Origin: Vavraia culicis subsp. floridensis
Lineage: Eukaryota > Microsporidia > Pleistophoridae
Assembly: GCF_000192795.1 (NCBI RefSeq)
Contig: NW_007360686.1
Coordinates: 1 to 11,027 of the forward strand
DNA length: 11,027 nucleotides
Reading direction: 5' to 3'
Shown here: one piece after another, positions 7,481 to 11,027 of the stretch
How the letters are laid out: every line of letters starts with the position of its first letter
Position numbering within the stretch: the first letter of the stretch is position 1
The notes under the pieces: model-generated
The model's input: the letters and a program-made list of their open reading frames with translations, nothing else
The model's database searches: none
Told to the model about the DNA's origin: nothing
Program-made: the position numbers and the translations under genes

Positions 7481-8851
7481 AGTCTATATAAAAAAAGAAA
7501 AGCATTAAAAATCATGCAGGAACAAGAAACTTTGCAGCTGCAGTCGCTTAAATCCATTCTTCTTCACATAACCGCTCAGCGCAAGATTTTTCCTTCCACC
7601 AATCCTGGACCACGAAATCGCTTTCTGTGCTGGCTTAACAATGGTATCAGGGATGCACTCTCTATGAATTACCTCCACCAGATCGTTTTGACCGTTTACA
7701 CGGAAAAAAACCGACCAGATGTAATCCTGGAATCTTACACGATTACCGTTACAGGAAAGCTTGGCGAGCAAAGACCTGATAAGGACATTTCTGATGTTCT
7801 TAAAATGCTTGCGCCACTGCCGAGCAGGAGGTACTTGTCAATGAGATTAGTTTACAATGAGAAATGCCCGGAGGAGTACGAACCAGAGGGATTCAAACGA
7901 GCCGATTATGAGTACGTAATGAAAGGAAATAAGATATTAATGAAGGAAGACATACAAACAGAGAGTAGAATGGAGATAAATAAAGAAGGAGGAAACGAAG
8001 GATTGGAAAATGAACGAGGTGAAGGTACAAGTAGCACAATCGGTGTGTGGAACGAGCGCGGAGTTACCAATGATAAGGCTTTAGGAGACTTCAAACTTAG
8101 AAATGAGGATGTAAGAGAAAAACTCAGACTATCAACAATTGAAAACAGTGCAAGTGAACGCAAAAATACCGAGGGTAGTACAGAAACGAAGAGAATTGTG
8201 CAAGTCAAGACGGAAAAAAATGTGGGTGTTTGTGTAGATGAAAGCAAAAAAGTTTGCAGTTCAACAGAGAACAAACTGCAAAGTGGCTATTCAGATGCGA
8301 TGGGAAAGGAACTTAACATCGGTTCTACAGGCAGAGCGGATGTGATCAGTGCAGCTGAGTTTTGTCCGAAAGTAAATCACACCGGATCAAGAACTACCTC
8401 CGTTGTTAACTGCATATGCAGAATAAATCACAGTGATCTTGATATGCTTCAATGTGACAAATGCAATGCCTGGTCACACACGGTATGCTGCGGATTCTTC
8501 TCCAACAACGACAAGCGGATCCCTCAGTTCTACACATGTAATATTTGCCTTGACAATAACATTTCAAAACTGGCGCTTTATAGAAGAGCTTTATCCGTAA
8601 ACTACAACGAGGAGATACTCGGCATACGATGGCTTGGTAAGCGTTTAGGTGTCAGGGAAGGTGTTGCTGGAAGGCTCATCAAAAAACTGTTGAACGACGG
8701 GTTTGTACGAACAGTTGCGCTGAACATACGTCATAAAAAGTACATAGCCGTTAAGAATGAGAATGTTAAGAAGAAGGTGAAAAAGTATTTTTATATTGGG
8801 AGAGTGAAACACTCCCTACCGATTAAAGACATTTCCATGGCACGGCCGTAG
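7475..8851 (+). CDS. HOP1: Hop1-like meiotic HORMA-PHD-winged-helix protein
   Basis: Meiotic chromosome-axis protein that promotes double-strand breaks and inter-homologue repair. In the 458 residues, a HORMA domain spans about 20-160: the LKSILLHI helix (25-32), WLNNGIRDAL (53-62), ESYTI (86-90) and YNEKCPEEYEPEGF (127-140), the family's 'YxPxGF' block. Residues about 160-305 are a charged, probably disordered linker. A C4HC3 PHD finger follows (C313, C315, C327, C330, H335, C338, C355, C358, with W333). A winged-helix-like segment (about 363-430) and a basic tail end it. This order matches the HORMA plus chromatin-binding region of yeast Hop1. HORMA looks short after residue 140, and I see no SQ or TQ dipeptide. 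I give the longest extent; the ATG at 7514 (residue 14) may be the true start, because a palindrome and a TATA-like element lie before it. No C-run precedes either start. Confidence 0.85.
   Translation: MQSLYKKRKALKIMQEQETLQLQSLKSILLHITAQRKIFPSTNPGPRNRFLCWLNNGIRDALSMNYLHQIVLTVYTEKNRPDVILESYTITVTGKLGEQRPDKDISDVLKMLAPLPSRRYLSMRLVYNEKCPEEYEPEGFKRADYEYVMKGNKILMKEDIQTESRMEINKEGGNEGLENERGEGTSSTIGVWNERGVTNDKALGDFKLRNEDVREKLRLSTIENSASERKNTEGSTETKRIVQVKTEKNVGVCVDESKKVCSSTENKLQSGYSDAMGKELNIGSTGRADVISAAEFCPKVNHTGSRTTSVVNCICRINHSDLDMLQCDKCNAWSHTVCCGFFSNNDKRIPQFYTCNICLDNNISKLALYRRALSVNYNEEILGIRWLGKRLGVREGVAGRLIKKLLNDGFVRTVALNIRHKKYIAVKNENVKKKVKKYFYIGRVKHSLPIKDISMARP
7485..7497 (+). promoter_or_regulatory. 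TATA-like element before the second hop1 ATG
   Basis: TATATAAAAAAAG lies 17 to 29 bases before the ATG at 7514, a spacing compatible with a promoter for the shorter Hop1 form. In AT-rich DNA such a string also arises by chance, so the support is modest. Confidence 0.35.
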
Positions 8852-8863
8852 AATAGCAGGTGC

Positions 8864-8885
8864 AGGTCTGTGTTAGCACAGACCT
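8864..8885 (+). other. perfect 9-bp hairpin after the hop1 stop
   Basis: AGGTCTGTG (8864-8872) and CACAGACCT (8877-8885) flank a TTAG loop, starting 12 bases after the hop1 TAG. This is the strongest short hairpin in the window. It is likely a 3'-UTR or 3'-end element of the hop1 transcript, and it does not resemble a tRNA or an intrinsic terminator with a U-tract. Confidence 0.5.
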
Positions 8886-8940
8886 CCAACAGCGTACTTC
8901 TTGCAATTGATCCATTTGTTGTGTGGATTAAATGGCAAGC

Positions 8941-8980
8941 AGATTTAATTTCTCTATCTTGTTCCGAAAGAATTAAATCT
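8941..8980. repeat. AT-rich inverted repeat downstream of hop1
   Basis: AGATTTAATTTCT (8941-8953) and AGAATTAAATCT (8969-8980) pair over 12 bases with one bulged T, around a 15-base loop. It lies about 90 bases after the hop1 stop. It could be a second 3'-UTR hairpin or a regulator site. Confidence 0.35.
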
Positions 8981-9635
8981 TCTGGATTGATGGTAAACGG
9001 CTTGTTTAGTGAGTGTTCTTCATTTCATACAAATAAACGGTAATTACAGCTGATGTGCGGGTTCATGACAAGTAAAACAGTTTATCATATTTCGTTGCCT
9101 AGGAGATGTTTAATTCTGGTATATTGGGTTGGTGTAGTAAATAAAACATTTACGTTTTGTTGCTCGCTTTGACATGTGCAAAATAAAGAACAAAAGCAGT
9201 ATTGGATTGCAAGTGAGATTTTTGCACATAAATTATTAAAACTGCTTTTTATACTACAGTGTTCGTTTCAAAATAGTTTTCAAAATGTACGGCTGAGGAA
9301 CAGCATCTGGTCCTAAACGCTTGTCAAACACGCATAAAATGCACGAGTTTGTGAGTAAAAGACGTAATTAATGTTTATGATCATTTTTTGTATCATCTAA
9401 TTTTATACTTCTAATTTCGCTATATCACATATTTATTGTTGGTAAAAGGCTTGCAAGCAAGTGCAAGTCGTGTTGCAGTTTCAAGCTCCTAAATATCTAT
9501 GAGCACAAAAAAGTAGAACATACACGTATTTGTTTGTTTTACTCTCACTTCCGTTGCATCACTTGATCGTGTTTTACTTTCCGCTGTAAAAGTCAACATA
9601 AGATCTTAAATGAGAATTTTGGACAGACACAAACC
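8981..9635. other. AT-rich intergenic stretch
   Basis: I see no gene. Several AATAAA-like hexamers occur (the first at 9032-9037), as expected in AT-rich DNA; any of them could mark the hop1 transcript end. ATG frames in this stretch are about 12 codons or fewer. Confidence 0.5.
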
Positions 9636-9755
9636 ATGAACCTTGCACAAAAGCTGCTTTTTTTGTTGGTATTAGCTTTCATAATCACCATCCTAACACT
9701 AGCTAGTGTAGGATCACATGCGGAGAATGAAAATGCGAAAAGGTTTAATAAGTAA
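9636..9755 (+). CDS. possible small secreted peptide (39 residues)
   Basis: A short frame, not recognised as any family. It begins MNLAQK, continues with a hydrophobic core of about 20 residues (7-25: Leu, Phe, Val, Ile, Ala, Thr), and then reads SHA before a polar end of ten residues, ENENAKRFNK. The layout is that of a signal peptide: a lysine before the core and small residues at -3 and -1 of a likely cleavage site after A29. A Lys-Arg pair lies in the short tail. Without cleavage it could be a single-pass membrane microprotein. The T-rich DNA here favours hydrophobic codons by chance, and a minus-strand frame (9593-9811) covers the same bases, so the evidence is moderate. No C-run promoter motif precedes it. 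The frame contains a near-palindrome at 9691-9713. Confidence 0.3.
   Translation: MNLAQKLLFLLVLAFIITILTLASVGSHAENENAKRFNK
9691..9713. repeat. 23-base near-palindrome
   Basis: TCCTAACACTAG and CTAGTGTAGGA are complementary except for one extra A in the left arm. It lies inside the possible small-peptide frame, over the end of its hydrophobic core. It may be a protein-binding site or chance. Confidence 0.35.
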
Positions 9756-11027
9756 AAGAAATTAACAGATTGCAAATATTTTGATATTATCTGTGCTTGT
9801 GGAGTGGGCATTGCGATGGTACAACACCAAAATTATTGCAAATAGTGTTCTAGGCAGTAAAATATGTCTGACTTTAGATTAAAGCTTACAAATTAAACAG
9901 TGCAATTTTAAAAGATGTATTTTTGATAGAACGGCGTAGTTACCTTGTTCACAAATACACGTAGGGAATTTAAGCTAAAAATACGGAAATATGTTGCAGT
10001 ACAAGGCTATCATCAACGAAGCAAATTCTACACAGTAGTTGAGAATAGGGTGTGTATTGCATATATCTGGTCGCTATAGAACAGTTGCTTACTCGTACTG
10101 TAAGAAATATTTCGTGTCGTGATAACTACAAATGTAAATTTTAGCAGCAAACTCAAATAAAGCGCTTCATCCACAAACCGGTCCCTCAATGCAGATTGTA
10201 AATTGTATTGCCAAGGACCGGTAGCGTAGAATTAGAAATTATTCCAAGAATTCAACCAAATTTAACGACTACAGCTAGAACAATTAATCAAATAATATAA
10301 TTAGCGGTTTATACGGGTTAATCAAACGAAACTAACTGTAAGCATGGATAGTGGAGCAATTGGTATCACTGCATAGTATGAGCATGCAACTGAGAGCAGG
10401 TTGGAACGACTATTTGTCAACATTCATCTGCTTAGGAAAAGGGACTTTAGCAAGTGTTGCAAATATTCATCCGCAGAGAGTTAAGTAGAGATTGTGAATG
10501 AGGGCCAATGCTGTGCGGATTGAAGAAGCAAACATTTCTCGATGTGTGAATGAATTGGGTTATTGCTCACGGTACTCTGAGTACCAGCAGGTGTACCTTC
10601 TACCTTAGTTAGTCGTGCGCTTGTAAACTCTTTTATAGACGAATATCTAGTTGAGAAAGACTGCAGTTTTTCTTTAGTACCACTTCTAGCATATTCAGAA
10701 TAAATACTTACCGTATGTCTGTCATGAAGCATGCCATGACACGAAAGTCGAAGTAAAGTTGTACGGATCGTTAAAATATGATTTTGAGCTCGAACAACTA
10801 CCGCTTGACAGAAATCGTGGACCTAAACATAAAAACAGAAAAATTGGCGGGCAACAACATTTAACGGGGATGTAGTGGTTTACCGCGCTACCGACAGCAC
10901 CCAAACATTTTTTAACGAAAGTTATCGATGAGTGAGCCGGCGTAACATGCAAAGACGGAGTGCACGCGTAAAAAGCATTGCTGCCATCAGCTGAATTCAC
11001 AAAATGTACGAGAAAGTAGAAATAAGT
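9756..11027. other. AT-rich stretch with broken coding-like segments
   Basis: No confident gene. From about 10378 on, both strands show medium open stretches. The plus strand has 36-codon frames from ATGs at 10378 and 10498, then a frame-0 segment (10605-10703), then a long stop-free stretch without ATG (about 10692-10872). The minus strand has 10481-10732 and 10722-11000; the latter stays open to the window edge. None matches a family I know. They may be a decayed gene or an element cut by the window end, or chance. Confidence 0.4.
10177..10222. repeat. long two-part hairpin in AT-rich DNA
   Basis: ACCGGTCC (10177-10184) pairs with GGACCGGT (10215-10222). After a small internal loop, CAATGCAG (10187-10194) pairs with TTGTATTG (10203-10210), including two G-U pairs if RNA, around an eight-base loop. 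The GC-rich outer stem stands out in AT-rich surroundings. It could be a small structured RNA or a remnant of an element's inverted ends. Confidence 0.4.

Noticed and set aside
7906..8274. 122-codon minus-strand frame inside hop1.
   Set aside because: It is a Ser/Leu/Phe-rich complement of the charged Hop1 linker, with no independent support.

Overview
The window looks like nuclear DNA of a microsporidian-type parasitic fungus. Every convincing gene is small, intronless and eukaryotic: a nuclear cap-binding CBP20, a zinc-ribbon ribosomal protein eL34, a small L7Ae-fold RNA-binding protein and a Hop1-type meiotic chromosome-axis protein. Several start codons carry a short run of C just upstream, as described for microsporidian promoters. 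Coding density is low, so this is one of the less compact genomes. A Vavraia/Trachipleistophora-like species is possible, but that is a guess from base composition and spacing only.

Layout. 1-1784: no gene I can defend. 1785-3295: two minus-strand genes, CBP20 (1830-2411) and a coiled-coil protein with a methionine-rich core (2855-3295). 3296-3718: an intergenic stretch that must hold divergent promoters. 3719-4408 (+): a protein that I read as a catalytically dead ADAM/reprolysin-type metalloprotease domain. 4409-5455: no confident gene. 5456-5719 (+): a short L7Ae-superfamily protein. 6289-6615 (+): eL34. 7475-8851 (+): Hop1, with HORMA, PHD finger and winged helix. 8852-11027: AT-rich, without a confident gene except a possible 39-residue secreted peptide at 9636-9755.

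The GC content falls sharply near 4.4 kb. One 60-base line at 2041 has 36 G+C, and one at 9361 has 13. Genes left of the boundary favour G/C at third codon positions, while genes to the right are AT-rich.

The genes do not form one pathway. CBP20, eL34 and the L7Ae-like protein serve RNA processing and translation. Hop1 implies that the lineage keeps, or recently kept, meiotic axis machinery. The pseudo-metalloprotease and the small peptide are the lineage-specific items most worth following. Hairpins lie just downstream of four stop codons, and a perfect 20-base palindrome covers the 5' end of hop1. These are the main structures the genes do not explain.
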